From Paenibacillus sp. V4I3 (GTDB lineage Bacteria; Bacillota; Bacilli; Paenibacillales; NBRC-103111): 64,000 nucleotides of DNA. The position numbers and the translations under genes are program-made. Shown here one piece after another: positions 49,400-58,696 of the stretch (positions within the stretch are counted from its first letter, which is position 1; each line of letters starts with the position of its first letter). Under the pieces are notes generated by a model. That model saw only the letters and a program-made list of their open reading frames with translations. It was not told the DNA's origin and made no database searches. The stretch lies in the NCBI RefSeq assembly GCF_030817215.1, contig NZ_JAUSZA010000001.1, forward strand, positions 512,501 through 576,500, in the 5' to 3' direction.

Positions 49400-50089
49400 T
49401 TAGGTACTTGAAAGATGATAAAAGTCGATGGATATCAGTTCTTGTGTCTCCGATTCAATAAAAAGCTTAATTAGTGCTTCTCTCCGCTGAAAAACGATAC
49501 CGTCCTCCACTACGTAATCGGGTTCTCCAAGCAGCCGCTTCACATCCGTTATCGTCAACGGAATCCGTTGATCATTGATTTTAACGTGCCCAATCTTGGC
49601 TGGAAATTGAACAAAAGTCACGATACCATCTTGGAAACCAATATTCATATCCGGGTATTCATACGTAAAGACTTCTACAAAGTGGGGATCCTGGACAAAC
49701 GTTAGTGGATACCCTTTCTTGGCAATGACTGACTCTGTATCATCATATAGTGAAATTCCCTGTAGGCTGTGGAGCATCGGAACCAATGAGCTAGCTTCAG
49801 CTGCCTGCAAACTAGCATTACTATCACTGCTAGATTCCGCTTGGGCAGCCGCAAGAGTAGGTGGTAGAACGGGTACGAAAGTATCATCTGATCCTTCCGG
49901 AATCAGACTGATGATCTCCGGTGAAAGAACGATCTCCGGTTCACCGATGTGTTCGGAACTTGTCCATCTGACGATAATCATCGCTAGAATAACGACTAGA
50001 AAGAACAAAGCTAGCTTATAGACACGGCTGCGGTAGCCCGTTATGTGTGTTAGCAGCTGAGCACCTTTATCACGCAACATTACGTTCAT
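49400..50089 (-). CDS. Membrane-anchored hypothetical protein, 229 residues
   Basis: One membrane helix (about residues 25-42, LALFFLVVILAMIIVRW) is followed by a Ser/Ala/Pro-rich linker and a domain from about residue 100. The domain reads LQGISLYDDTESVIAKKGYP, then YPDMNIGFQDGIVTFVQF. This resembles DUF4309/YjgB-like extracytoplasmic domains, but only weakly. GGAGGATCGGTT before the ATG supports the start. It has no close functional neighbour. Confidence 0.72.
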   Translation of the reverse strand: MNVMLRDKGAQLLTHITGYRSRVYKLALFFLVVILAMIIVRWTSSEHIGEPEIVLSPEIISLIPEGSDDTFVPVLPPTLAAAQAESSSDSNASLQAAEASSLVPMLHSLQGISLYDDTESVIAKKGYPLTFVQDPHFVEVFTYEYPDMNIGFQDGIVTFVQFPAKIGHVKINDQRIPLTITDVKRLLGEPDYVVEDGIVFQRREALIKLFIESETQELISIDFYHLSST

Positions 50090-50119
50090 AACCGATCCTC
50101 CTACTCTTGCACCTTTGGA

Positions 50120-51149
50120 TTAGATCACATCACTTTTCTCAGCCACAAAGGGATGTGCGTACTGGCCACATAACACGGCCCCTTGTTCAACAACGACCTG
50201 CTTGTCCAAAATAACCCGGTCCAAATACACGCTGGCTTCAATTGCACAGTCATGCATGATGACACTATTCTTGACACTGGCGCCTTTACTGACCGTAACA
50301 CCTGGAAACAAAATGCTGTTCTCCACATAGCCTTCAATCCGGCAGCCATGCGCGACGAACGAATTGCGGATCAGCGCGTCATGGTTACAGGCCGTTTCTT
50401 GTTCTTCCTCTTTCCGCGTATGGACAAACTCTTGATTAATCATGAATTGCTTCCAGCCTTGCGGTTGCAGGAGATCCATACTGTGCACATAGTAACTGTC
50501 TACGGAATCCATAATCGCCATATACCCATGATTGGCATAGCCCTGTACATGAATATCGGCCAGATGATCCCAAATGACCTCCTTCAGATAGATTGCTTAC
50601 AGGTTTGAGCGGTTTCTCAACAAATCCGGTAATCCGGTGATGCTCGTCCGTGCTCATAATACCGAATCGACTCGCTTCTTCCCATCTCACTGGAATAACC
50701 GATAGCGTTGCATCGGCACCAGAAGCTTTATGATGCTCAAGCATAGCTCTGTAATCCATATTATAAATATGATCACCAGAAATAATTAACACGTAGCTTG
50801 GATCATACGAACGAAGGTAGGATATATTTTGATAAATGGCGTCCGCTGTCCCCGAATAAGCATTCGGCCCGCCAGCCTCCCTTTCCAGAATGGAGATGCC
50901 GCCGCTTTCACTCGCCATGCCCCAGGCCTCACCATTACCAATATGGGCATGCAAAACAGCTGGCTTATACTGCGTCAGCACACCAACTATATCCATGCCG
51001 GAATTACGGCAATTGCTCAAGGTAAAGTCGATGATTCTATATTTTCCGCCAAAATGAACAGCCGGTTTAGCAATATTTTTAGTTAAAGGACCCAGTCTAG
51101 TACCTTCACCGCCAGCTAATAGCATAGCTACACATTCCTGCTTTTTCAT
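50120..51149 (-). pseudogene. glgC: glgC/glgD fusion remnant, frameshifted
   Basis: From ATG 51149 the first about 185 residues are a clear ADP-glucose pyrophosphorylase N-terminal half ([51 protein letters not shown], ending [12 protein letters not shown]). The frame then runs into unrelated sequence and stops at 50436. In another frame, from about 50601 to 50120, the sequence is [20 protein letters not shown] then IEGYVENSILFPGVTV, which matches the C-terminal half of the GlgD regulatory subunit, not GlgC. The two halves meet near 50600. The best reading is a deletion that joined glgC to glgD out of frame, removing the middle of the enzyme. It cannot give a working enzyme in this form. Confidence 0.82.
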
Positions 51150-51156
51150 AGTCATC

Positions 51157-53061
51157 TCATCCTTCCGAAGGAATATATTTGAGTACGATTGCTGCAAGGG
51201 GAGGTATCGAAACCGTTATGCTATGCGGATAGTCCTGACATGTCCACTCTTCGGATACTAGCGTACTGTCGTTCGTCACACCCGATCCACCGAATTCTTG
51301 CTTATCACTATTAAAGACCTCCTGATAACGCCCTGGTCTCATCACCCCTAATCGATATCCCTCATGAGCCTCAGGCTTGAAATTACAGATAATGACGAGC
51401 TGTTCATCACCGTTTTCCGCGTTCCGAATGAAAGACACCAGTCCATCGATTTTATCCTCAGCGTTAATCGGTTCGAAGCCGCTCGGTTCATAATCCAACT
51501 CCCATAAGGCTCTCTCCGCTATGTAGAAGTGATTCATTGTTTTCACAAAATGCTCAAATTGCTGATGTTCTTCGAATTTCAATAAATCCCATGCCAGCGA
51601 AGTTTCCGAATTCCAATCATCGATCTGACCGAATTCATTCCCCATAAAAAGCAGCTTTTTGCCCGGATGTCCCATCATATAGGTGTAAAGCACTCGCAAG
51701 TTAGCGAAACGTTGCCAGTTGTCGACACCTGACATTTTACCGAGAAGGGATTTGCTAGAATGAACCACTTCATCATGCGCATAGGGGAGAATATAATTCT
51801 CATCCCAAGCATTTAGCAGCGAATTCGTCAATTGATCTTCCTGACTGCTGCGTTCTTCCTGATTTTTCTTCATATACGTAAGTGTGTTCCACGTAAAGCC
51901 TAAGTTCCATTTGTAATTAAAGCCCATTCCGCCATTCTCGACGGGAGCCGTTACGCCTGGATAAGAGCTTGTATCCTCCGCCATCATCAGTGCATTGGGA
52001 TACCTGGAGAATACGACGGCATTCAGTTTCTGGAGGAAGGCAATTCCTTCGAGATTCTCATCGCCGCCTTGTTCATTCACAATACGGTCCGCTTCTTCCC
52101 GATCGAAATTCAACGTTAATATGCTATAAACCGCATCCACTCTTAACCCATCAATATGATAGACATCCATCCAAAATAGGGCATTGGAGATTAAGAAACT
52201 AAGAACCTCGGGCTTCGCATAATCGAATACCTGTGTCCCCCAAGTTGGATGTTCTCCCTTTCGGCTGTCTGCATATTCATAAAGCGGTGTCCCATCAAAT
52301 CGGGTCAAACCGTGAGCGTCTTTGCAGAAATGCGCGGGCACCCAATCCATAATGACCCCAATTCCCTTCTGGTGGCAGCGGTCTACGAAGTACATGAAGT
52401 CCTTCGGCGATCCAAACCGGCTCGTCACCGAGAAATAGCTGGTTACCTGATATCCCCAAGACGCATCCAGAGGATGTTCCTCTAACGGCATCAGCTCAAT
52501 ATGGGTATAGCCCCGTTCGTGCACATAATTGACCAACTCGTCAGCTAATTCCACATAACTATAGAATCCGCCGTCTTCCTTTCGCTTCCAACTGCCCAAA
52601 TGCACCTCGTAGATAAGGAGCGGCTGTTGTAGGAATTGGTTTGACGTGTTGTTCGCCAGCCACTCCTCGTCCTGCCATTCATAACCTTCCAATGAGGTCA
52701 CAATAGAAGCCGTTCCGGGTCGAAGCTCAGAATGAAAGGCATAAGGATCTGACTTTAGATAGCATTCTTCGTCCAATGTGACGATTTCATATTTATATAG
52801 CGTGCCTTCACCGAGTTCCGGAATGAACAGCGTCCATACGCCATCTGCTAGCGACATCTGGTGATTGCTGCCATTCCATCCATTGAAGCTGCCTGAAACG
52901 TTAACCTGCTTGGCATTTGGCGCCCAAACTGCGAAGTTAACCCCCATCTGACCGCTGCGCTCTTCCACATGGGAACCCAGAAAATGATAACTTTGATACT
53001 GCGTACCCTCATGTAACAAATATAAAGCGTCTGAACTGGCTTCCGATGCCAATGTCGTCAT
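51157..53061 (-). CDS. glgB: 1,4-alpha-glucan branching enzyme
   Basis: The enzyme is 634 residues. A CBM48/E-set domain ([20 protein letters not shown]) precedes the GH13 barrel, with [17 protein letters not shown] (nucleophile Asp), [10 protein letters not shown] (acid/base Glu) and [17 protein letters not shown] (transition-state Asp), and a C-terminal beta domain. It makes alpha-1,6 branches in glycogen. ATG 53061 with GGGAGG before it is preferred to the earlier TTG. The glgC part downstream begins 7 bases after its stop and is broken. No glgA or glgP follows within the window, so the branching enzyme is the only intact glycogen gene here. Confidence 0.92.
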   Translation of the reverse strand: MTTLASEASSDALYLLHEGTQYQSYHFLGSHVEERSGQMGVNFAVWAPNAKQVNVSGSFNGWNGSNHQMSLADGVWTLFIPELGEGTLYKYEIVTLDEECYLKSDPYAFHSELRPGTASIVTSLEGYEWQDEEWLANNTSNQFLQQPLLIYEVHLGSWKRKEDGGFYSYVELADELVNYVHERGYTHIELMPLEEHPLDASWGYQVTSYFSVTSRFGSPKDFMYFVDRCHQKGIGVIMDWVPAHFCKDAHGLTRFDGTPLYEYADSRKGEHPTWGTQVFDYAKPEVLSFLISNALFWMDVYHIDGLRVDAVYSILTLNFDREEADRIVNEQGGDENLEGIAFLQKLNAVVFSRYPNALMMAEDTSSYPGVTAPVENGGMGFNYKWNLGFTWNTLTYMKKNQEERSSQEDQLTNSLLNAWDENYILPYAHDEVVHSSKSLLGKMSGVDNWQRFANLRVLYTYMMGHPGKKLLFMGNEFGQIDDWNSETSLAWDLLKFEEHQQFEHFVKTMNHFYIAERALWELDYEPSGFEPINAEDKIDGLVSFIRNAENGDEQLVIICNFKPEAHEGYRLGVMRPGRYQEVFNSDKQEFGGSGVTNDSTLVSEEWTCQDYPHSITVSIPPLAAIVLKYIPSEG

Positions 53062-53130
53062 CCCAATTCCTCCCAACGTGTTGGACTAATACTCCTTATT
53101 ACACGCCTTCGGGTCTATTGAAACAAAAAA

Positions 53131-53170
53131 TACCCAAGTTTTATTCCCTATTTGGGATAAAACTTGGGCG
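53131..53170. terminator. Terminator before glgB
   Basis: A 16-base stem (CCCAAGTTTTATTCCC with GGGATAAAACTTGGG) ends the phosphatase transcript. T-rich flanks exist on both sides. Confidence 0.82.
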
Positions 53171-53233
53171 TTTGTTATAGTTATAACCACTCTTCGCCAA
53201 CGTGGCTGAGACGATGTTTTTCATCGCTAACTA

Positions 53234-54367
53234 CTACGTTGTTATCATAACCAAGCACATATCGTCTTGCGGAGAACCCGTTTTGGCATGCGGATAAATA
53301 CGCTCAACCAAGCCATCGGGATCGTGCATCGTCGTCTCCTTCAAGCTTCCCATGATTTTGGTGATGCCTTCCTCCTCTTCATCATCGAGCCACTCCGACA
53401 GGCCGTCTGTGAACAAGACAATCCGGGCTTCCTTCTCATAGGGAATAACACCTTTGGTAATCTCAATCCCCTCAAAAAAGCCAAGGGCACAACAGCCTTC
53501 TGTCAGTAATTTCACTTCACCATCCAGAAGCGCGATGCCTGCAGGATGTCCGGCATTCACATACTCAATTGTGCGCCGTTCCGTGTCCAGGACCATATAA
53601 ATCGCCGTAAAATAGTAATTAATCAGATTATCTGATTGATGCAGCTGATTCATCCGCCCATTCAACTCGCGCATCACGCCTTCCGGATCACAGATATTCG
53701 TGATGGTATCCTTCAAAGCAGAATAAATATACATGCAGACAAGCGAAGACGAAATGCCGTGCCCCATCATATCCAGCAAAATGATCCCATGCCGATTCGG
53801 CCCGATCGGATACCAAGCATAGAAGTCACCCGCGAGCTCAGAAGAGGGCTTATAGACCGCTGAGATCTGGATATGCTCATCCTTAATGGGGCTGCTCAGT
53901 ACACTAAGCTGCACTTGTTTGGCCAAATCAAGCTCGTACTTAATCCGCTTGTCCCGCTCTTTATGCCAATCCTTCTCATATTTCAAACGGAGCGTAGATC
54001 GAATACGCGCAAGCAGTTCCACCTTATTAATCGGCTTCATCACATAATCGAGTGCCCCGGCATCCAGCGCTTCAGCCAGCTTATTGGAATCCCCCATCGC
54101 CGTCACGAAAATAATCGGAATATCCCGGCACCTTTCGTCGGCCTGAACCGTTCGACAGGCTTCCACCCCATCAATTTCCGGCATCATCATATCCATCAAA
54201 ATCAAATCAACCGGCACCTCGGCTGTGCTCGGTGAATCCATATCTAATAATTGATACAGCTCTCTGGCAGAAGACACCATGACTAAATCGGTGTAACCGG
54301 CTTTAAGCAGGATTTTTTCAATAATAAGTAAATTCGTCGCGTTATCGTCTACTATTACAATGCTCAT
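53234..54367 (-). CDS. Response regulator with SpoIIE/PP2C-type phosphatase output, RsbU/RsbP-like
   Basis: A receiver domain (about residues 1-122: VDDNATN, phospho-Asp in LILMDMMMPE, Lys in MKPI) is followed by a coiled linker and a PP2C-like phosphatase domain with metal Asp in ELAGDFYAW, LLDMMGHGISSSL, LFTDGLSEW and PQDDMCLVMI. Such phosphatases remove phosphate from RsbV-type proteins, freeing the sigma factor. The two RsbV proteins nearby are its likely substrates. The phospho-donor is not encoded beside it. Monocistronic, terminator behind it. Length 377 is normal. Confidence 0.9.
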   Translation of the reverse strand: MSIVIVDDNATNLLIIEKILLKAGYTDLVMVSSARELYQLLDMDSPSTAEVPVDLILMDMMMPEIDGVEACRTVQADERCRDIPIIFVTAMGDSNKLAEALDAGALDYVMKPINKVELLARIRSTLRLKYEKDWHKERDKRIKYELDLAKQVQLSVLSSPIKDEHIQISAVYKPSSELAGDFYAWYPIGPNRHGIILLDMMGHGISSSLVCMYIYSALKDTITNICDPEGVMRELNGRMNQLHQSDNLINYYFTAIYMVLDTERRTIEYVNAGHPAGIALLDGEVKLLTEGCCALGFFEGIEITKGVIPYEKEARIVLFTDGLSEWLDDEEEEGITKIMGSLKETTMHDPDGLVERIYPHAKTGSPQDDMCLVMITT

Positions 54368-54630
54368 TGCTCAAACCCCTTTCGGGTAAAAGTTAACGGA
54401 AACCCTCATCGTAGTTTACCATAATTTATTACCAAACATGTTGATCGTTTATTTTATCTACTACCCATTTGAAAAAAATTCAATCACATTGAGGCTCGGG
54501 GCTTCCTCGCTTATATTAATGAAACGGAAATAAAAATAAGCTTTTTGTGATTCAAATAAAAGAAAGAAGGTTACATCCTAGTATGAAGCATGGCAACACC
54601 ACAACACCCAAACTAAAGGAGAGATGACTC

Positions 54631-55050
54631 ATGAGTGAAGCAGTCGGAACAAATAACAAAGGCGGACTATTGTTAGGTTTAGTAATCGGCGGCGCTGTAG
54701 GCGCGATAACCTCATTGTTATTAGCCCCTAAAGCCGGGTCGGAGCTGCGTGAAGACTTGTCGAATACGTATCGCACGTTCAATGATAAAACAAGTCAATT
54801 GGCTTCCGCTGTAGGTCAGAAAGCACAGGATATTGTCTCGACCGTGAGTGACAAAACACAGGATATCGCATCAGCTGTTAGTGAGAAGACGCAGGAAGTT
54901 GCTTCAGCAGTTAGTGAGAAAACAAAGGATATGGCCAACTCCGTTAGCCATCAAGCTTCAGAGGCCGCTGATAAAGCCAAAGAAAGCAAACAACTTGTAG
55001 CTGAGTCTTTACAGGCTGCCAAAACGAATTACCAGAACAACCAACATTAA
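54631..55050 (+). CDS. YtxH-family protein with 11-residue repeats
   Basis: The N-terminal 40 residues form the YtxH-type membrane segment (GGLLLGLVIGGAVGAITSLLLAPK). The rest is helical, with an 11-residue repeat seen as VSDKTQDIASA, VSEKTQEVASA, VSEKTKDMANS and a looser VSHQASEAADK. This amphipathic pattern is like late-embryogenesis-abundant desiccation proteins. A stress role fits the surroundings, and YtxH proteins of Bacillus are general stress genes. An AAAGGAGAG site precedes the ATG. Confidence 0.85.
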   Translation: MSEAVGTNNKGGLLLGLVIGGAVGAITSLLLAPKAGSELREDLSNTYRTFNDKTSQLASAVGQKAQDIVSTVSDKTQDIASAVSEKTQEVASAVSEKTKDMANSVSHQASEAADKAKESKQLVAESLQAAKTNYQNNQH

Positions 55051-55120
55051 GGGTATCACATCACATAAATTCGCAAGGACGGCGTTCGATTTGACGCATA
55101 CTTGAAAGGAGGAGTTTTCG

Positions 55121-55534
55121 ATGGATAGAAGTACACTTCATCAACAGTTAACCAAGCTGGGGTTAGAACGTATCGAGTATACGGAGAAATCGGTCTATAA
55201 ATTTGATATTTATAACGATGCCACATCAGCCGCCTACCCACTTACTTTAACCACATTTACTTCTGAGCAAGGGAATACCACCGTTCATTTCCATGAAGCC
55301 GACTTTCAAGAGAACGAATTCGTTCCTCTGCAAGTTCGCCGAGCGGCGTTGGACAAACTAATTGAATTAGAGCGGATCTGCAACGGATCAGCCGGCAAAT
55401 CCTTGGCAGAAGCAAGCAACGGCTCCATGGCTCAGGATATGGATGAGATGAAGAAGTTGGGGAATGAAATGAAACATATGAAAACGAATAGCGAACTATT
55501 GGAAAAAAATATGATTCCTGATCCGATTCAGTAG
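55121..55534 (+). CDS. Hypothetical protein, 137 residues
   Basis: I do not recognise the family. The first 90 residues are mixed alpha/beta (LERIEYTEKSVYKFDIYND, TTVHFHEADFQ), followed by a helical Met/Lys-rich tail with MDEMKKLGNEMKHMKTN. It has no signal peptide. AAAGGAGGAG before the ATG is a strong ribosome site. It follows the YtxH gene by 70 bases and may be in the same unit. Confidence 0.7.
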   Translation: MDRSTLHQQLTKLGLERIEYTEKSVYKFDIYNDATSAAYPLTLTTFTSEQGNTTVHFHEADFQENEFVPLQVRRAALDKLIELERICNGSAGKSLAEASNGSMAQDMDEMKKLGNEMKHMKTNSELLEKNMIPDPIQ

Positions 55535-55550
55535 GTTAAGGATAAACAAG

Positions 55551-55612
55551 TAAGCGCGGAAAACGCGCTTAATCTGGAGCGCCAGAGCAAATAAGCGCGT
55601 TTTCCGCGCTTA
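55551..55612. repeat. Inverted repeat with quasi-palindromic 21-base arms
   Basis: Left arm 55551-55571 begins TAAGCGCGGAAAACGCG; the right arm 55592-55612 is its exact reverse complement. Each arm is itself nearly palindromic (AAGCGCG...CGCGCTT). A small TCTGG/CCAGA hairpin lies between them. Confidence 0.85.
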
Positions 55613-55648
55613 CAGCCAGAGCTATGCGAGCCGAAGCCCGCCAACTGA

Positions 55649-55679
55649 GTCTGAGAAGTCGGAAATCGACTTCTCAGAC
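55649..55679. repeat. Palindromic repeat, CTGAGAAG family, copy 2
   Basis: Perfect 13-base arms, GTCTGAGAAGTCG and CGACTTCTCAGAC, around GAAAT. The same arms occur at 21881-21907. Confidence 0.85.
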
Positions 55680-55750
55680 AGATCATCCCGCGCGTCCATG
55701 CAGATTAAGCACCATATCCACAGACTGCGAAAATCATAAATTCCTATACA

Positions 55751-55797
55751 AAAACAAAAAGAGCCTCAATTCCATGAAGATGGAGTTGAGGCTCTTT
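55751..55797 (-). terminator. Terminator after the galactonate dehydratase gene
   Basis: AAAGAGCCTCAATTCCAT pairs with ATGGAGTTGAGGCTCTTT, and a T-rich run follows on the minus strand. Confidence 0.85.
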
Positions 55798-55850
55798 CTT
55801 GCTCTTTCTTGCTCTTTCTTGCTCTTTCTTGCTCTTTCCTGCTGTTTCAC
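55791..55850. repeat. Decamer tandem repeat GCTCTTTCTT
   Basis: GCTCTTTCTT occurs four times without change (55791-55830), then GCTCTTTCCT and a degraded GCTGTTTCAC. The first unit is part of the terminator's right arm. Confidence 0.88.
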
Positions 55851-56999
55851 TTACCACTCGGCTACTGTACCATCGGCTTGGCGCCAAACTGGATTTTTCC
55901 AGTTATGACCAATCGCAGCCATCTCTCTTACTTTATCTTCATTGATCTCGATGCCAAGACCCGGAGCAGTTAAATTCGCTACGAAGCCGTCTTCATACTT
56001 AAACACAGAAGGATCCTTTAAATAATCGAGTAAATCACTGCCTTGATTGTAGTGAATGCCGAGACTTTGCTCCTGAATAAAGGCATTCGGAGAACACGTA
56101 TCTAGCTGTAGGCATGCTGCCAAGGCGATAGGGCCTAACGGACAGTGCGGCGCAATTGCAATATCGTAGGCTTCCGCCATTGCGGCGATTTTGCGTGTTT
56201 CCAAGATGCCTCCAGCATGGGAAAGATCGGGTTGGATAATGTCCACGATGCCTTGGGCCAGCAGCTCTTTGAAGCCCCAGCGCGTATACATCCGCTCTCC
56301 CGTAGCAATCGGACACGAGGTGTAACGAGCGATCTCTTTGAGCGCTTCATTATTCTCAGGCAAAACAGGCTCTTCAATGAACATAGGCCGGTACGGCTCT
56401 AGTTCCTTGACGATGATTTTGGCCATCGACTTATGCACGCGGCCGTGGAAATCGATGCCGATGCCAACGTCTTTGCCGACGGCTTCGCGTACCGCGGCAA
56501 TACGCGCAATAGCTTCATCCACTTTGCTGATGGAATCGATGTAATGCATTTCCTCGGTGGCGTTCATTTTCACCGCCGTAAATCCAGCAGCAACCTGCTG
56601 TTTGGCCGCTTGACCTACGTCGCTTGGTCGGTCCCCGCCGATCCACGAATAGACACGCGTCTTGTCGCGGCAAGCACCGCCAAGCAGATCATAGACGGGC
56701 GCATTGTAGAATTTGCCCTTAATGTCCCAGAGCGCTTGCTCAATGCCTGAGATTGCGCTGGTCAAGATGGGTCCTCCGCGGTAGAAGCCCCCGCGGTACA
56801 GCACTTGGAACATATCCTCAATCCGCATCGGATCCTTGCCAATGATGTGATCGCTCATTTCCATCACCGCGGCTGCAACTGTATCCGCCTTGCCCTCAAC
56901 GACTGGCTCTCCCCATCCCGTAATGCCTTCATCCGTTTCGATTTTCAGAAATAACCATCTTGGCGGCACCTTAAACAGTTCCAACTTCGTAATTTTCAT
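55851..56999 (-). CDS. dgoD: D-galactonate dehydratase (enolase superfamily)
   Basis: The 382-residue enzyme has the same length as E. coli DgoD and the family markers: [29 protein letters not shown] (metal Asp and His), [15 protein letters not shown] (metal Glu), IATGERMY (metal Glu) and [15 protein letters not shown] (catalytic His). The reaction is dehydration of D-galactonate to 2-keto-3-deoxygalactonate. It stands at the end of an ABC transporter and YesMN set, transcribed in the same direction. Mannonate/gluconate dehydratases of the same superfamily are alternatives, but the PHCPLGP and TRWGFKELL parts favour DgoD. Confidence 0.88.
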   Translation of the reverse strand: MKITKLELFKVPPRWLFLKIETDEGITGWGEPVVEGKADTVAAAVMEMSDHIIGKDPMRIEDMFQVLYRGGFYRGGPILTSAISGIEQALWDIKGKFYNAPVYDLLGGACRDKTRVYSWIGGDRPSDVGQAAKQQVAAGFTAVKMNATEEMHYIDSISKVDEAIARIAAVREAVGKDVGIGIDFHGRVHKSMAKIIVKELEPYRPMFIEEPVLPENNEALKEIARYTSCPIATGERMYTRWGFKELLAQGIVDIIQPDLSHAGGILETRKIAAMAEAYDIAIAPHCPLGPIALAACLQLDTCSPNAFIQEQSLGIHYNQGSDLLDYLKDPSVFKYEDGFVANLTAPGLGIEINEDKVREMAAIGHNWKNPVWRQADGTVAEW

Positions 57000-57079
57000 G
57001 ATTATCGTCCTCCTCTATCCCTTGTGGAATTCGCTGGGCAAGACCAAACTCCTCTCACCAATCAGCGGTGATTTGTTCT

Positions 57080-58696
57080 CTACGAATATTGATCTCGGTA
57101 CTCTTGCGGAGTCATGCCATAATGCTTCTTGAACGCATGGTTAAAGGAATGTGGGCGTTGATAGCCAAGCTGTGTGGCGATTTCATAAATCTTATCCTGA
57201 CCATTCTTCAGCAAATACGCAGCTTTATCCATCCGTGCATGATTGACGTAGTCGCTTAAATTTTCACCCGTCTCAAGTTTATAGATCTTCGATATATAAA
57301 CCGGATGCATGTACACATGATCGGCAATCGATTGTAAGGAGACGTCGCTAGCCAGATGCTGATCGATGAAAGACCTAATATCCTTGATCAGCGTTGCACG
57401 GCTATCTTGCCTTTCTTGATCCATATCCTCCTTCATACGTTGCAAAGAACGAATCGACCATTCGCGCAGCTGGTTCACCGTACGAAACGGTATACCTTCC
57501 ATCATACGGTCGTAATCACCGCCAATGAGTTGATGCAGCTGTCGACCATTCTTATGTGCAATATAAGCAAAAGCGGATGCGATCGAGAAATAAACTTCTA
57601 ATAGATGTTCCTGAGATTCAGAGAATCTTACTTCCATTTCATCAAAAATCTGGGACAACTTCTCCTCTGTATCTTCCCATCTTGCTGCTTCCAGCAAATG
57701 ATTGAGCGTTGGCGGCTCATATAGCTTTTGCAAGGCTGACAGTTCAGTCTGAACAGATTCATCACCAAGCCGCATGAACAGCTCGTGCTCACTCCCGATA
57801 CGTTTGCGAAAGGCGCTAAGCGAGCTATTGTAGAGCGCATTCATTTCGGACGGGAACTCGCCCCAACTGCTCAGGAGGATGGAAATTTTGCCTTTCAAAT
57901 AATTCTTCACGGCCGATTGAAGCACAGAAGCCGTACGTTCCAGCCAAGCGGAATCTTCCTTATCGGGTGTCTCCTGCTTATGCTTCATCACAAATACTAA
58001 ATAATCATGAGCATCCTTCGTATGCCAGCTATCGAATTTCTCTGCAAATAATTCGTCGGCCATATTGCTAATCGCATATTCCATTAACGATAAATGTCCG
58101 GTATCATATTCCAGGAAATCCGATTCCAACCGAACCATCATCAATACACAAGCATGTTCGTGGTAATCAGGGAGCTCCAGGATATGCATTTTTTCTCGAA
58201 GTGAATGCTCCGATATTTTATGCCCTTGAAGTAAATCATTCAATAAATTCCCCCTAAGCAAAGGGAGGTTTTCCTTGAAAGTATACGTAAGACGCTGCGT
58301 AGAGATGACCGTCTCCCATTCCTTCTGCAGCTTCTCCATCACCCGGCTGACAGTAGCCAGTAAAGCTTGTTCAGTGACAGGCTTGAGTAAATAATCCTCC
58401 GAGCCCTGTAGAATCGCTTCTTTGGCATAGTTAAAATCCGAGTATCCGGACAAGAGAATACATTTGGTCTTCGCCCAACGACGGTTGATCTCGGCAATTA
58501 ATTGCAAACCGGAGATACCTGGCATCTGAATGTCCGTAATTACGATATCAATCGACATTTGCTCGAGCAGCTCCAGCGCTTCTTTACCGGAATAAGCCTT
58601 AAAAACCTGCTCAATCCCGATAGATGCCCAGTCAATCGTAGACTGAAGCCGATCCACAACATGCGCTTCGTCATCGACAATCAACAGTTGAATCAT
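57080..58696 (-). CDS. AraC-type response regulator, YesN family
   Basis: A receiver domain (about residues 1-120: VDDEAHV, Asp in DIVITDIQMPG, Lys in LKPV) is followed by a long middle region and a C-terminal AraC helix-turn-helix pair (about 435-535: LQSIADHVYMHPVYISKIYK, ATQLGYQRPHSFNHAFKKHY). This is the YesN arrangement that controls sugar transporter genes. The kinase gene lies directly upstream with an ATGA overlap. The regulator probably turns on the ABC transporter and possibly dgoD. Confidence 0.92.
   Translation of the reverse strand: MIQLLIVDDEAHVVDRLQSTIDWASIGIEQVFKAYSGKEALELLEQMSIDIVITDIQMPGISGLQLIAEINRRWAKTKCILLSGYSDFNYAKEAILQGSEDYLLKPVTEQALLATVSRVMEKLQKEWETVISTQRLTYTFKENLPLLRGNLLNDLLQGHKISEHSLREKMHILELPDYHEHACVLMMVRLESDFLEYDTGHLSLMEYAISNMADELFAEKFDSWHTKDAHDYLVFVMKHKQETPDKEDSAWLERTASVLQSAVKNYLKGKISILLSSWGEFPSEMNALYNSSLSAFRKRIGSEHELFMRLGDESVQTELSALQKLYEPPTLNHLLEAARWEDTEEKLSQIFDEMEVRFSESQEHLLEVYFSIASAFAYIAHKNGRQLHQLIGGDYDRMMEGIPFRTVNQLREWSIRSLQRMKEDMDQERQDSRATLIKDIRSFIDQHLASDVSLQSIADHVYMHPVYISKIYKLETGENLSDYVNHARMDKAAYLLKNGQDKIYEIATQLGYQRPHSFNHAFKKHYGMTPQEYRDQYS

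Larger units (their letters stand above)
55535..55850. other. Intergenic repeat cluster, 316 bases
   Basis: No gene is present. It contains a pair of 21-base inverted arms (55551-55612), a perfect palindrome (55649-55679), a terminator (55751-55797) and a decamer array (55791-55850). Confidence 0.7.
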
